Positions 50,544 to 59,136 of a stretch of 64,000 nt of DNA are shown here, in pieces. The DNA lies in NCBI GenBank assembly GCA_947629685.1, contig CANREP010000004.1, positions 1 through 64,000 of the forward strand, given 5' to 3'. The notes under the pieces were generated by a model. The model was not told the origin of the DNA, ran no database searches, and saw only the letters and a program-made list of their open reading frames with translations. The position numbers were made by a program, and so were the translations under genes. This stretch comes from an uncultured Phascolarctobacterium sp. GTDB taxonomy: Bacteria; Bacillota; Negativicutes; Acidaminococcales; Acidaminococcaceae. The number at the start of each line of letters is the position of its first letter. Position 1 is the stretch's first letter.

Positions 50544-51352
50544 TGCTGGAAGCTAAAGAAGTAAATTTTGCCTATCTGCGCGGGCAGCCTGTAATCAACG
50601 ATATAGGGATCCGTATCGAGGACGGTGAGTTTGTCGCACTGCTGGGGCATAACGGCAGCGGCAAGACTACGCTGAGCCGCCTTTTTATGGCGCTTTGCCA
50701 TCCGCGCAGCGGCCAGATTTTGATTGACGGGGAGGATATCGTCAAAAAAGAGCCTGCTGATTTAGCAGATAAAATAGGTTATGTATTCCAGAACCCTGAT
50801 TTGCAGATTCTGGAAGATACTGTGTATGACGAAGTAGCCTATGGGCCGCGGGCCAAGAAACTGACGGAAGAAACCATTAACAGACAAGTATTGGAGGCTC
50901 TGGAAGCTATGGGTCTGACCGAGTTGCGGGAGGAATATCCGCGTCTGCTTTCTTTTGGGCAGAAACGCAGGTTAGGTGTTGCCGCAGCCCTGGCACTGAA
51001 TCCGCGGACGCTGATTTTGGATGAAATAACTAACGGACAGGATGCCATTGAAAAAGTGCGGATGATGGAATATCTGCAGGCAATCAACGTCAAACGCGGC
51101 ATGACCATCGTGCTTATTTCCCACGATATGGAAATCGTGCGCCGATATGCCAAGAGGGTGCTGGTACTGCACCGCGGTAATCTGGTATTTGACGGTACGC
51201 CTAAAGAGCTTTTTAACGGTTCTTATCCCGTAGAGCGTTGGGGACTGCACAGACCGGTAGTTGCCTCGCTGGCCGCGTCGCTGGGTATCGATGCGGCCCA
51301 GCCGGAAGAATTTTGTGATGCAGTATGTATCAAAGAAGGTGAGCACCAATGA
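50543..51352 (+). CDS. ECF transporter ATPase (A' component)
   Basis: A 269-residue ATPase with Walker A GHNGSGKTT (about 35-43), a modified signature LSFGQKRRLGVAAALAL (Phe in place of Gly), Walker B LILDEITNGQD and the His switch in ISHDMEI. The LSFGQ form is common in EcfA' subunits. Pairs with the upstream A component. Overlap of one base (TGATG) couples translation. Confidence 0.92.
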   Translation: MLEAKEVNFAYLRGQPVINDIGIRIEDGEFVALLGHNGSGKTTLSRLFMALCHPRSGQILIDGEDIVKKEPADLADKIGYVFQNPDLQILEDTVYDEVAYGPRAKKLTEETINRQVLEALEAMGLTELREEYPRLLSFGQKRRLGVAAALALNPRTLILDEITNGQDAIEKVRMMEYLQAINVKRGMTIVLISHDMEIVRRYAKRVLVLHRGNLVFDGTPKELFNGSYPVERWGLHRPVVASLAASLGIDAAQPEEFCDAVCIKEGEHQ

Positions 51353-52017
51353 AACTTACGGCTTTCACACAGATCATAGTGACGATTGCAGTAACTGCCT
51401 GGGTATTCATCCTGCCGGTAGAAGCGGTGGCTACCATCCTGGTTATCGAGCTGGCGCTGCTTTTGTATATCAAACATGACAGGATGACGATGGCTGCTAT
51501 TGGCGGCCTGGCTGTGTTTACCGGCACCATGGTGCTGCTGCAGCTGCTGTTCGGTACGCCGTTGGAACAGTCGTTGATTGGCGGCCTGCGTATGCTGGTG
51601 ATGACTATGGCCTTTTTGTGTATGTTGGCTGCGACCAGGATCCAGGACATCGCCAAAGCGTTGGTAGATAGATTCCGCCTTCCCTGTGAATACGCTTTCA
51701 TGCTTACCACGGCGCTGCGTTTCGTGCCTAATTTCCTGACAGACAGCGCGATCACGCTGGATGCTCAGAGCTGCCGCGGATACTCCAACCGGGGCAATAT
51801 AGTCAAACGTTTTCTGGCCTATCTGGTAGTCATCAGGCCGCTGGTCATGCGTGCCGTTGCCAAGTCGGAGACTTTGGCGCTCAGTATGGAGCTGAAGGGA
51901 TTCGGCGGCAATACGTATAAAAACATGCCATCAGAGCCGCTCGGCTTTGCCGATTACCTGGTGCTGCTTCTGGTAGTTGTCTTAAGTACCTACCCTTTCT
52001 GGATTGAATACATATAA
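51349..52017 (+). CDS. ECF transporter transmembrane T component
   Basis: A 222-residue membrane protein with about five hydrophobic segments. The two coupling-helix motifs that bind the ATPases are AQSCRGYSNRG (about 142-152) and SMELKGFGG (about 180-188), variants of the usual Ala-Arg-Gly signatures. It completes the S-A-A'-T set. ATGA overlap with the A' gene. Confidence 0.88.
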   Translation: MKLTAFTQIIVTIAVTAWVFILPVEAVATILVIELALLLYIKHDRMTMAAIGGLAVFTGTMVLLQLLFGTPLEQSLIGGLRMLVMTMAFLCMLAATRIQDIAKALVDRFRLPCEYAFMLTTALRFVPNFLTDSAITLDAQSCRGYSNRGNIVKRFLAYLVVIRPLVMRAVAKSETLALSMELKGFGGNTYKNMPSEPLGFADYLVLLLVVVLSTYPFWIEYI

Positions 52018-52023
52018 AAAATT

Positions 52024-52057
52024 AAGGCTTCTGCAAATTTAATTGCAGAAGCCTTTT
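52024..52057. terminator. Bidirectional terminator
   Basis: AAGGCTTCTGCAA (52024-52036) and TTGCAGAAGCCTT (52043-52055) between the convergent ECF-T and Spy-like genes. Confidence 0.88.
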
Positions 52058-52083
52058 TGCTTAAGAGGGGGAAGCATTTATCA

Positions 52084-52626
52084 TTATTTAGCGGTTGCGG
52101 CGCTGTCAGCAGGAGCATTGAACGGGCAGTCGGCCGGCGGAGCCATGCGGAAATGTCTGCCGTGATGCCTGAAGCCGGGGCCATAGGCGCGCAGCGCCTG
52201 ACGTTGTTCCGGGGTCATCTGTTCAAGACGTTCACGCATAGCCTGACGCTGTTGGTTACGGTCCTGGATGAATTGCTCTACCTGCTGACGTTGTTCGTCA
52301 GTAAGTTTGCTGAGACATTCTTCTCTGTATTTAGCGCGTTCAGCCTGCCATTGTTCCCGAGCCTGCTGACGCTGCTCCGGGGTCATCTTGGCCCATTCGG
52401 CACGTTTTTCCTGCCATTGCTGCATTTGTTCTTCGGTAGGACGGAAATCTCTATGGTGTCTGTAGCCATAGTCGCCGTCAGCACGGCAGTGCAGCATTGC
52501 TGCCGGGCAGCCGTTGCCGTTGGCAGGCTGGGTCTGTACCGCATCAGCGGCGAAAACAGCGCCTGCGCAGAGAGAGGTTAATACAGCGGCGGTTAATAAG
52601 GTTTTTTTGAAGTTTACTTTCAACAT
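52084..52626 (-). CDS. CpxP/Spy-like exported helical protein
   Basis: A 180-residue protein with a signal peptide (about 1-27, cleavage near VFA-AD). The mature part is Gln/Arg/Glu-rich and helical with three MTPEQRQ-type repeats (MTPEQRQQARE, LTDEQRQQVEQ, MTPEQRQALRA), close to the LTxxQ motif of CpxP and Spy, periplasmic chaperones of envelope stress. Cys residues and His pairs (HHRDF, RHHGRHF) suggest metal contact. GGAG lies ahead of the ATG at 52626. It is divergent from a two-component system, as with cpxP/cpxRA, so regulation by it is likely. Confidence 0.75.
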   Translation of the reverse strand: MLKVNFKKTLLTAAVLTSLCAGAVFAADAVQTQPANGNGCPAAMLHCRADGDYGYRHHRDFRPTEEQMQQWQEKRAEWAKMTPEQRQQAREQWQAERAKYREECLSKLTDEQRQQVEQFIQDRNQQRQAMRERLEQMTPEQRQALRAYGPGFRHHGRHFRMAPPADCPFNAPADSAATAK

Positions 52627-52766
52627 ATTTATCACTCCTTGATTTTTGTAGGTTTCTTTTGTTTGATTTTATTGTAGCGGGGATTTATGACAAAATAATG
52701 TTTTTTTGCTGGTTTACTGAAAAATTTTTTTGCTGCTGCTGACAAGTTTCTGCCATATTTTCCTAT

Positions 52767-52772
52767 TATAAT
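52767..52772 (+). promoter_or_regulatory. -10 element of the two-component operon
   Basis: TATAAT, 45 bases ahead of the response-regulator ATG; no clear -35. Confidence 0.4.
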
Positions 52773-52816
52773 TTATAATATTGATAGAAAGAAATTCAGT
52801 AGCCGGAGGTACTGAT

Positions 52817-53515
52817 ATGAATAAGATTTTGATTGCTGACGATAATAAGCAGATTACATCCATCCTGGCAGGTTATGCTAAAAAAGAAGGGCTGGAGCCT
52901 GTCATCGCTTTGGACGGGAAAGAGGCGCTGGATGCTTTTGCCAGGTACGGCGACGAGATTGTCATGATCCTGCTGGATGTGATGATGCCGGAGATAGATG
53001 GCTTTGAAGTCTGCCGCCGTCTGCGCAAGGAGTCCATGGTGCCTATCATTATGGTTACGGCCCGCGGTGAAGATTACGACAAGATCATGGGACTCGATAT
53101 CGGCGCTGACGATTATATCCTTAAACCGTTTTCCGCTAACGAGGTCATGGCCAGGGTACGCGCCGTACTGCGCCGGATACAGGTGCAGGAACAGCAGAAA
53201 CAGAATGTTTATCAGGCTGGCAGCCTGTTTATTGACCTGGACCGGTACATGGTAAAGATCAACGATGAAGAAGTGCCGTTGACTAAGAAAGAAATCGAAC
53301 TGCTGTGGACGCTGGCGAAAAATAAGACCAAGGTATTCAGCCGTGAAAACCTGCTGGACAGTATCTGGGGTTATGATTATTATGGCGACAGCCGGACGGT
53401 TGATTCTCATATCAAACGGCTGCGGGCCAAGCTGGATAAATACGAGCATATCGGCTGGGAAATTAAGACTATCTGGGGCGTAGGCTACAGATTTGAGGAG
53501 AAACAGGATGAATAA
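52817..53515 (+). CDS. OmpR-family response regulator
   Basis: A 232-residue regulator. The receiver domain (about 1-120) has the acidic DDNK start, the phosphoacceptor Asp in LLDVMMP (near 55), and the conserved LKPF Lys (near 106). The winged-helix DNA-binding domain (about 130-230) ends in TIWGVGYRFE. GGAGG lies ahead of the ATG at 52817. It overlaps the kinase gene by eight bases, so both are made together. Its probable target is the divergent Spy-like gene. Confidence 0.93.
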   Translation: MNKILIADDNKQITSILAGYAKKEGLEPVIALDGKEALDAFARYGDEIVMILLDVMMPEIDGFEVCRRLRKESMVPIIMVTARGEDYDKIMGLDIGADDYILKPFSANEVMARVRAVLRRIQVQEQQKQNVYQAGSLFIDLDRYMVKINDEEVPLTKKEIELLWTLAKNKTKVFSRENLLDSIWGYDYYGDSRTVDSHIKRLRAKLDKYEHIGWEIKTIWGVGYRFEEKQDE

Positions 53516-55016
53516 CCGTATTGCCTGGAAGCTGACGGCATATTTTGCCGTGGTGCTGGTATTTTTTGCTTTGGCAGTAGGTGTGGCGTTTACCCATCTT
53601 TTTAAACAGCATACGATAGATATAAAAAAGAAAGAGATGCAGGTGCGGGCGGTCAGGATTGCGGAAGTTATCAGCGATAACATGAGCTTCCTGCAGGAAC
53701 GGTACGGCAACAGCATTTCCAACAGCAGATTCATCCAGTATCTGGATAATGTGACGATGGAAGATGTCTGGGTAGTAGATGCGCAGCGCAATCTGAATAT
53801 GCCGGCTGCCGCCAGCCACCATATGCAGGGCGGACAGCAGGCTCAGGGAAGACGGCATCACCGTATGCAGCTGGAAAATAATCCCCGCGCTGCCTACGAT
53901 GCTTTATCCGTGGCTGCCAAGAGCCATATCGACGAAGTTTTTCAGGGCAAACCATTTACTCTGGAAGAGTTCAATCCCGTTCTGGAAGATATCGTCGTTA
54001 CCGTAGGCGTGCCTGTCTATGACCAGGACGGACAGATCAGGGCGGCGGTGCTGCTTAATTCGTCGGTACAGGGGATGCAGGAGGCTGCCTGGGAAGGGAT
54101 CAGACTGCTGTTAATCAGCGGTATTTTGGCTATGCTTTTGGTGATTGCGCTCAGCATCATTTTTTCCTGGCATTTTACCAGGCCGCTGAATATTATGAAA
54201 GATATTGCCGGCCGGCTGGCTGACAGGGATTATCAAGCAAGATGTAATATCGTACGTGATGATGAGATTGGCGCTTTGGCCAGGACGATTGACGAACTTT
54301 CCGGCCGGCTGCAGGCTGCTGATGAAGAAAGCCAGAAGCTGGAAAAACTACGGCGAGAATTTATTGCCAATATCTCCCATGAGCTGAGGACGCCGGTAAC
54401 GGTAATCCGCGGCAGTTTGGAAGCGTTGCAGGACGGCGTGGTGACTGATGCGGAAGAAGTTAAATACTATTATGAACAAATGCATCGGGAAAGCATCTTC
54501 CTGCAGCGTCTGATCAATGACCTGCTGGATTTATCGCGGCTGCAGAATGTTGACTTTCCTATCGAGAAAGAACTGCTGAATCTTTGCGATGTTATCCAGG
54601 ACGTGCTGCGCAGCGGCAGACAGCTGGGTGCGGAGAAAAAACTGCAAGTCACGGCTGTTGTGGACACGGATGTTTACGTAGTTAACGGTGATTACGGCAG
54701 ACTGCGGCAGATGCTGATGATCTTTGTGCAGAACAGCATCAAGTTTTCTGCCGAGGGTGGCAGTGTCGAGATAGAGCTTGAGAAAAACAAGCTGACTGTT
54801 ACCGACCATGGCTGCGGCATCAGACAGGAAGATCTGGCCCATGCCTTCGACCGTTTTTATAAAGCACGTAATGAGCATAATAAATCGGGCAGCGGTCTGG
54901 GTCTTGCCATTGCCAAGCAGATAGCTTTGCGGCATAATATGCAGCTGTCGCTGGAAAGTGAAGAACATGTATATACACGAGTGACAGTAACATTGCCGCC
55001 TAAAGAGGAAGTATGA
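53508..55016 (+). CDS. Envelope-sensing histidine kinase
   Basis: A 502-residue sensor. Membrane segments at about 9-30 and about 202-224 enclose a periplasmic domain of roughly 170 residues. In it, around 103-125, a His/Met/Gln-rich stretch (SHHMQGGQQAQGRRHHRM) is a possible metal site. A HAMP domain (about 225-280), the H-box SHELRTPVTVIRGS (His near 290), NSIKFS (N-box), DHGCGI (G1) and GSGLGLAIAK (G2) follow. Partner of the response regulator. AGGAG precedes the ATG at 53508. Confidence 0.92.
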   Translation: MNNRIAWKLTAYFAVVLVFFALAVGVAFTHLFKQHTIDIKKKEMQVRAVRIAEVISDNMSFLQERYGNSISNSRFIQYLDNVTMEDVWVVDAQRNLNMPAAASHHMQGGQQAQGRRHHRMQLENNPRAAYDALSVAAKSHIDEVFQGKPFTLEEFNPVLEDIVVTVGVPVYDQDGQIRAAVLLNSSVQGMQEAAWEGIRLLLISGILAMLLVIALSIIFSWHFTRPLNIMKDIAGRLADRDYQARCNIVRDDEIGALARTIDELSGRLQAADEESQKLEKLRREFIANISHELRTPVTVIRGSLEALQDGVVTDAEEVKYYYEQMHRESIFLQRLINDLLDLSRLQNVDFPIEKELLNLCDVIQDVLRSGRQLGAEKKLQVTAVVDTDVYVVNGDYGRLRQMLMIFVQNSIKFSAEGGSVEIELEKNKLTVTDHGCGIRQEDLAHAFDRFYKARNEHNKSGSGLGLAIAKQIALRHNMQLSLESEEHVYTRVTVTLPPKEEV

Positions 55017-55031
55017 CATGGGGAGGAAAAG

Positions 55032-55784
55032 ATGAATAAATATGGTTGCGAGGGACTCAGCGTCGTCATCAGCGGCGGCACTTCCGGGATCGGGCTGGCT
55101 GCCGCTGAAAAAATGCTGTTAGACGGAGCAGCTTCTGTATGCCTGTTAGGGCGCAGTAAAGCAAGAGGAGAAACTGCGGTAAAAAGTCTTTGGGAAAAGA
55201 CAGGCAGGGAAGCGCTTTATCTGCAATGTGATGTTTCACATCAGGAAGAGTGTGTTAAGGCGTTTCAGCAGCTGGGAGTTAAGCAGGATATTTTGATTGC
55301 TTCTGCAGGTATCTATACGGAAGAACGCTTAGAACAGATTAGTGAGCAGAGCTTTGAACTTTTGGACACTAATGTTAAGGGGACTGTTTATTTCCTGCAG
55401 GCAGGGCTGCCTTATCTTGAGGCAGGTGGAAGTATTGTGACTGTTGCTTCTGATGCGGGGGTGAGCGGTAATTATGGCTGTCCGCTCTACTGCGCATCTA
55501 AGGGAGCTGTGGTTGCACTGACCAGGGCGCTGGCGCTTGATCTGGCTCCTGTGGTAAGGGTTAATTGCGTCTGTCCGGCGGATGTTGATACGCCGCTGCT
55601 GCATCGGCAGCTGGAACAGTGCGGAGGCAGTTATGGCATTGAAGATATGAGCTCGGTATATCCGCTGCAGCGTATTGCGCAGGCGGAAGAGATTGCCCAT
55701 GTAATCTGTTCGGTGGCATCGCCGCAAAATAGTTTTATGACCGGCAGCATCATCACCGTTGACGGTGGTCTGACAGCTAAATAA
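55032..55784 (+). CDS. Short-chain dehydrogenase/reductase
   Basis: A 250-residue SDR enzyme. Cofactor motif SGGTSGIG (about 12-19), catalytic YCASK (Tyr near 155), the Ser upstream in TVASD, and the VDGG end are intact. It reduces or oxidises an unknown alcohol/ketone with NAD(P)H. It follows the kinase gene by 15 bases, so it may be in the two-component transcript. AGGAAAAG precedes the ATG. Confidence 0.88.
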   Translation: MNKYGCEGLSVVISGGTSGIGLAAAEKMLLDGAASVCLLGRSKARGETAVKSLWEKTGREALYLQCDVSHQEECVKAFQQLGVKQDILIASAGIYTEERLEQISEQSFELLDTNVKGTVYFLQAGLPYLEAGGSIVTVASDAGVSGNYGCPLYCASKGAVVALTRALALDLAPVVRVNCVCPADVDTPLLHRQLEQCGGSYGIEDMSSVYPLQRIAQAEEIAHVICSVASPQNSFMTGSIITVDGGLTAK

Positions 55785-55788
55785 ATAG

Positions 55789-55818
55789 AAAAGCTCTGCC
55801 TTTTGGCAGAGCTTTTTT
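55789..55818 (+). terminator. Terminator of the SDR gene
   Basis: AAAAGCTCTGCC (55789-55800) and GGCAGAGCTTTT (55805-55816), T-run. Confidence 0.88.
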
Positions 55819-55840
55819 CGCCTAAAGCAGTAAAGCGTGC

Positions 55841-55846
55841 TATAAT
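55841..55846 (+). promoter_or_regulatory. Extended -10 promoter of murI
   Basis: TGC-TATAAT without a good -35, 40 bases ahead of the ATG. Confidence 0.55.
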
Positions 55847-55885
55847 ATAAAGATGGAATATTTATGTATTGTGAGGGGAATTTTT

Positions 55886-56689
55886 ATGAATAAAGATTTG
55901 CCGATAGGCGTGATAGATTCAGGAGTAGGCGGTTTATCCGTGCTTAAATGCCTGCGTCAGGCGCTGCCTGATGAGCAGTTTATCTATGTGGGGGATACGG
56001 CTCGTACTCCCTACGGTTCGCGCACGGAAGCCGAAGTGCGTACTTTTGTGGAAGAGATGCTTTGCTGGCTGGATAAACAGCAGATCAAATTGGCGGTCAT
56101 TGCCTGCAATACGATTACCGTCCTGGGTATTGATACGCTGCAAAAAGAGCATAAATTTCCGCTGGTGGGTATGTCTAAAGGCGAAGAACTCGTCCTGCAG
56201 GCCAGCAGGAATAAGAAAATCGGCGTTATGGCAACACCTTTTACCGTAAGTACGCGTGCGCATGAGAAGGCAATTTTAGCTAAAGATTCACAGGCCCAGG
56301 TTTATTTGCAGCCATGTCCTGATTTTGTACCGCTCATTGAAAAGGAGATATTATCAGGAGCAGAAGTACAGCAGGCTGTGGCAAAATATGCAGATCCTTT
56401 AAAAGCAGATGGTGTTGACACGGTTATCCTTTCCTGCACTCACTATCCTTTTATTAAAAACATTATCAGTGATGAGTTTGGAGCGCAGGTTACCGTGATA
56501 GACCCGGCGGAAGCAACTGCAGCACTGACTAAGGATTTATTGGCAAACAATGGCTTGCTGCGTACTTCGCAAGCTGCAGAGAGTATCATCTGCAGTACGG
56601 CGGATATCGGCAGGGTAAGACGCTTGGCTGAATTTATGCTGCCGCAGGGAAATTACCTTTACCGTCAGATTTGCCTTACAGAAAAATAA
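55886..56689 (+). CDS. murI: Glutamate racemase
   Basis: A 267-residue racemase. The two catalytic cysteines are in ACNTIT (near 75) and SCTHYPF (near 187); the start GVIDSGVGGLSVL is typical. It turns L-glutamate to D-glutamate for peptidoglycan. GAGGGG lies ahead of the ATG at 55886; an upstream in-frame ATG at 55853 lies too near the promoter. A short AT-rich inverted repeat (56706-56729) follows its stop. Confidence 0.93.
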   Translation: MNKDLPIGVIDSGVGGLSVLKCLRQALPDEQFIYVGDTARTPYGSRTEAEVRTFVEEMLCWLDKQQIKLAVIACNTITVLGIDTLQKEHKFPLVGMSKGEELVLQASRNKKIGVMATPFTVSTRAHEKAILAKDSQAQVYLQPCPDFVPLIEKEILSGAEVQQAVAKYADPLKADGVDTVILSCTHYPFIKNIISDEFGAQVTVIDPAEATAALTKDLLANNGLLRTSQAAESIICSTADIGRVRRLAEFMLPQGNYLYRQICLTEK

Positions 56690-56946
56690 CAAAAGTTATT
56701 TACATTTTTTTTACATAATTGTAAAAAAAGCAGGAATTTAGGGATTTATGTCTAATACATAAAAAGTATTGAAGGAGGTTAGAAGATAACCTCCCTGTCA
56801 AATAACTGCATTTGTACATATGGCCGTGGTCGGAGCAAGCAGATGCCGGTTTCACAATAACGTATTGTGAAACTGGTATTCTGTTTGATTTTATGGTTGC
56901 GCCGATTGCGGTTGCAGATAATCTTTTCAGAAGAAAGGTGGTAACC
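56690..56946 (+). other. Long structured leader of the Mrp/Mbh-type operon
   Basis: About 257 bases without a gene. In order: an AT-rich inverted repeat TTTTTTTACA/TGTAAAAAAA (56706-56729), a hairpin GGAGGTT/AACCTCC with a 7-base loop (56774-56794) that buries an AGGAGG, and a 15-pair hairpin (56845-56877) with arms around TTTCACAATA and TATTGTGAAA and a 3-base loop. The promoter was not pinned down. Such a leader suggests attenuation, an RNA switch or an operator for the large operon. Confidence 0.6.
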
Positions 56947-57522
56947 GTGGAAAAACAGAGTGTTTTGCATGATAAAAGCATAGTCGGTTCCCCGGTAGTG
57001 CATTTGGTAGGTATGGCGGTGGTGTTATTTGCTTTCTGGATGATTTTGTCCGGCCGTACAGAAGTTAAATTTATAGTCTATGGTATACTGACGAGCGTAG
57101 TTACATCCTGGATAACCTATCCGCTGCTTTTGGTTCCTAACAAGGACGGCAGCAAGAAGTTTTTTGTTTTTGGCATCTCGCTGCCGAAATTGCTGAAATA
57201 TTCCCTGTGGCTGCTGTGGCAGCTGGTACTGGCAAATATTGACGTCGCTAAGGCGACGACCAGCCAGGAGCTTGATATCGACCCAAAGGTAGTACGCTTT
57301 TATTTCAGGTCAGAAAATCCTATGGCGGCTGTGGTACTGGCCGATTCTATTACGTTGACGCCGGGGACGGTAACCATCAACGTTACTGACGACGGCCTGT
57401 TTGAAATCCACGCACTGACCAAAGGCGCGGCTGCCGGAGTGCTGGACGGCAGTATGCAGGAACAGGTAGCCAAGCTGTTTGGCGAAAAGCTTGATTTTGC
57501 GGTTGCAGAAGGTGAGGGCTGA
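56947..57522 (+). CDS. mrpE: Na+/H+ antiporter subunit MrpE
   Basis: A 191-residue membrane protein with two to three N-terminal hydrophobic segments and the MrpE pattern (LWLLWQLVLANIDVAK near 87-102, ADSITLTPGTVTINV near 135-149). GTG at 56947 is chosen because AAAGGTGG lies just upstream; the frame is open earlier but no site exists. First gene of a coupled ten-plus gene operon for an Mrp/Mbh-type complex that exchanges Na+ and H+ across the inner membrane. Confidence 0.87.
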   Translation: MEKQSVLHDKSIVGSPVVHLVGMAVVLFAFWMILSGRTEVKFIVYGILTSVVTSWITYPLLLVPNKDGSKKFFVFGISLPKLLKYSLWLLWQLVLANIDVAKATTSQELDIDPKVVRFYFRSENPMAAVVLADSITLTPGTVTINVTDDGLFEIHALTKGAAAGVLDGSMQEQVAKLFGEKLDFAVAEGEG

Positions 57523-57524
57523 TT

Positions 57525-57788
57525 ATGAATATTATCTTTGCTATCCTGATGGTTTCTATTATCTTTGTCATCGCCATGATGCTGCAGCGCGTGTTCCAGG
57601 GGCCTACCATTTACGACCGTATGAATGGCTTAGGCGTCATCGGCGCAGATACCATCCTGCTTTTAGTGCTGTTCGGCTATATCGACCAGCGTCCAGATAT
57701 GTATGTGGATATCGCCATATCCTATGCGATGCTGGGATTTGTCGGCTCGGTAATCGTGGCTAAATATTTGGGAGGTAAGAACATATGA
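57525..57788 (+). CDS. mrpF: Na+/H+ antiporter subunit MrpF
   Basis: An 87-residue membrane protein with three hydrophobic segments and the GPTIYDRMNGLGVIGADTILL stretch, split in the middle, typical of MrpF. AGAAGGTGAGGG is ahead of the ATG. Three bases after mrpE; its stop overlaps mrpG (ATGA). Confidence 0.9.
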   Translation: MNIIFAILMVSIIFVIAMMLQRVFQGPTIYDRMNGLGVIGADTILLLVLFGYIDQRPDMYVDIAISYAMLGFVGSVIVAKYLGGKNI

Positions 57789-58141
57789 CATTTGATTTTA
57801 CCGCCAGAGAATTTTTGGCAGCGCTTTTCATGCTCGGCGGAGCAATCTTCTTTTTAGCTTCTGCCATCGGTATGATGCGCCTGCCTGATTTTTACAGCAG
57901 GATCCATGCTTCCGGCAACAGTGAGACCCTCGGCTGTATGCTTTCCTTTATCGGACTGATGATCTATGAAGGGGCGACGCTGACTACCGTGAAGATGGCC
58001 CTGGTATTTATTATCGTATTTTTAGCCAATCCTATTGGCTCACATATTCTCAGCAAGGCTGCCTATAAGTCCGGGCATAAGGTATGGACTCTGCAGGATT
58101 TGAAAAAGGAGGAAGATGAAGATGCAGATTTACATCATTGA
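57785..58141 (+). CDS. mrpG: Na+/H+ antiporter subunit MrpG
   Basis: A 118-residue membrane protein with three hydrophobic segments and the LPDFYSRIHASG motif (about 37-48) diagnostic of MrpG. The C-terminus is charged (LKKEEDEDADLHH). Overlaps its neighbours on both sides, so it is translationally coupled. Confidence 0.92.
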   Translation: MTFDFTAREFLAALFMLGGAIFFLASAIGMMRLPDFYSRIHASGNSETLGCMLSFIGLMIYEGATLTTVKMALVFIIVFLANPIGSHILSKAAYKSGHKVWTLQDLKKEEDEDADLHH

Positions 58142-58364
58142 AGCAGTTCTGCTTATTTTCCTCATCCTGATAACCTGTGCGGTTATCTTCTGTAAGGATA
58201 TCCTGAGCGCAGCTATCATCTACAGCGCTTTCAGCTTCTGCGCGGTGCTGCTGTATCTGATGATGGGCGCGCCTGACGTTGCCTTTACGGAGGCCGTCAT
58301 CGGTACGATCTCGACCATCTTTTTTGTAGCTTCGCTGAAGAAAATTGACAGGTGGTGTAAATAA
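58122..58364 (+). CDS. MbhD-like subunit (MrpA C-terminal domain equivalent)
   Basis: An 80-residue membrane protein with three hydrophobic segments and the GAPDVAFTEAVIGT motif (about 49-62), which in standard Mrp systems lies in the C-terminal part of MrpA, and in archaeal Mbh is the separate MbhD. The ATG at 58122 is chosen since AAGGAGG is 9 bases upstream. Overlaps the end of mrpG by 20 bases and the next gene by a base. Confidence 0.85.
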   Translation: MQIYIIEAVLLIFLILITCAVIFCKDILSAAIIYSAFSFCAVLLYLMMGAPDVAFTEAVIGTISTIFFVASLKKIDRWCK

Positions 58365-58690
58365 TGCGTGGATTAGTAGCTGTGCTGCTGGCTGTTATTA
58401 CCAGCATGTTCTGTACTGTCGTGACTTATCTGCCGGAAATCGGCGATGTCGATACCGCTCCGAATCAGCATGTTACGCCTACGTACATTTCCCGCAGTGC
58501 TGAAGATACCGGCTCGCCCAATATTGTTACCGGCGTAATTATCGATTACAGGGGTTTTGATACTATGTGGGAAACTTCGGTAATGTTCTTGGCCGGGCTG
58601 ACTACGGTGCTGGTGCTGACCAGCAATACTGTGGGCAGGCGACCGGAAGAAGAGCCGGAAGATCCTGATGAAGGGGAGGTAATCAAATGA
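58364..58690 (+). CDS. MbhE-like subunit
   Basis: A 108-residue protein with an N-terminal hydrophobic segment, a periplasmic-type loop holding NIVTGVIIDYRGFDTMWE (about 53-70) and one more hydrophobic segment (about 71-89). The YRGFDT motif is that of the MbhE/MrpA end domain. The tail is very acidic (RRPEEEPEDPDEGE). Separate MbhD and MbhE genes mark an Mbh-type layout rather than one large MrpA. Confidence 0.82.
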   Translation: MRGLVAVLLAVITSMFCTVVTYLPEIGDVDTAPNQHVTPTYISRSAEDTGSPNIVTGVIIDYRGFDTMWETSVMFLAGLTTVLVLTSNTVGRRPEEEPEDPDEGEVIK

Positions 58691-59136
58691 GAGAACCTTT
58701 TGGCGGTCTGATTTTAAATATTGCCTTCCGTATGCTGGTACCGTTTACTATCGTGTACGGCATCTATGTTCTGTGTTTAGGCGAGTTTTCTCCCGGTGGC
58801 GGTTTCCAGGCTGGCGCTTTGCTTTCAGTCGGAGTTTTGCTGTCGCGGATGATTATGGGGGAAAATGCTAAATTCAATGTAGCCGGCAAGACGTCTGTAG
58901 TGTTGGCGGGCGTGGGAACTTTTCTTTATACTTTTACCGGCTGGCTGACGCTTTTTGGCGGCGGCAGATTTTTGGAATATGATTTTATGCCCATCCATAT
59001 GGAGCCCATGCACGAGATGCATGCCATGGCAATCTTTCTGATTGAAATCGGCGTTGCCGTCTGCGTCATGATGACTATTATCAACCTGATGGACGCAATC
59101 ATAAAAAGGGGGGACGAAGATGGAAGTAGTAAATGA
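58687..59136 (+). CDS. mrpB: Na+/H+ antiporter subunit MrpB
   Basis: A 149-residue membrane protein with four hydrophobic segments and the GEFSPGGGFQAGALLS motif (about 32-47) typical of MrpB/MbhF. The His/Met-rich stretch MPIHMEPMHEMHAMAI (about 101-116) is notable between the last two segments. ATGA overlap with the previous gene, 17-base overlap with mrpC. Confidence 0.9.
   Translation: MREPFGGLILNIAFRMLVPFTIVYGIYVLCLGEFSPGGGFQAGALLSVGVLLSRMIMGENAKFNVAGKTSVVLAGVGTFLYTFTGWLTLFGGGRFLEYDFMPIHMEPMHEMHAMAIFLIEIGVAVCVMMTIINLMDAIIKRGDEDGSSK

Noticed and set aside
56845..56877. Rex- or Crp-type operator in the antiporter leader
   Set aside because: The arms read TTCACAA...TTGTGAA, opposite in order to the consensus TTGTGAA...TTCACAA; kept only as an unassigned hairpin.
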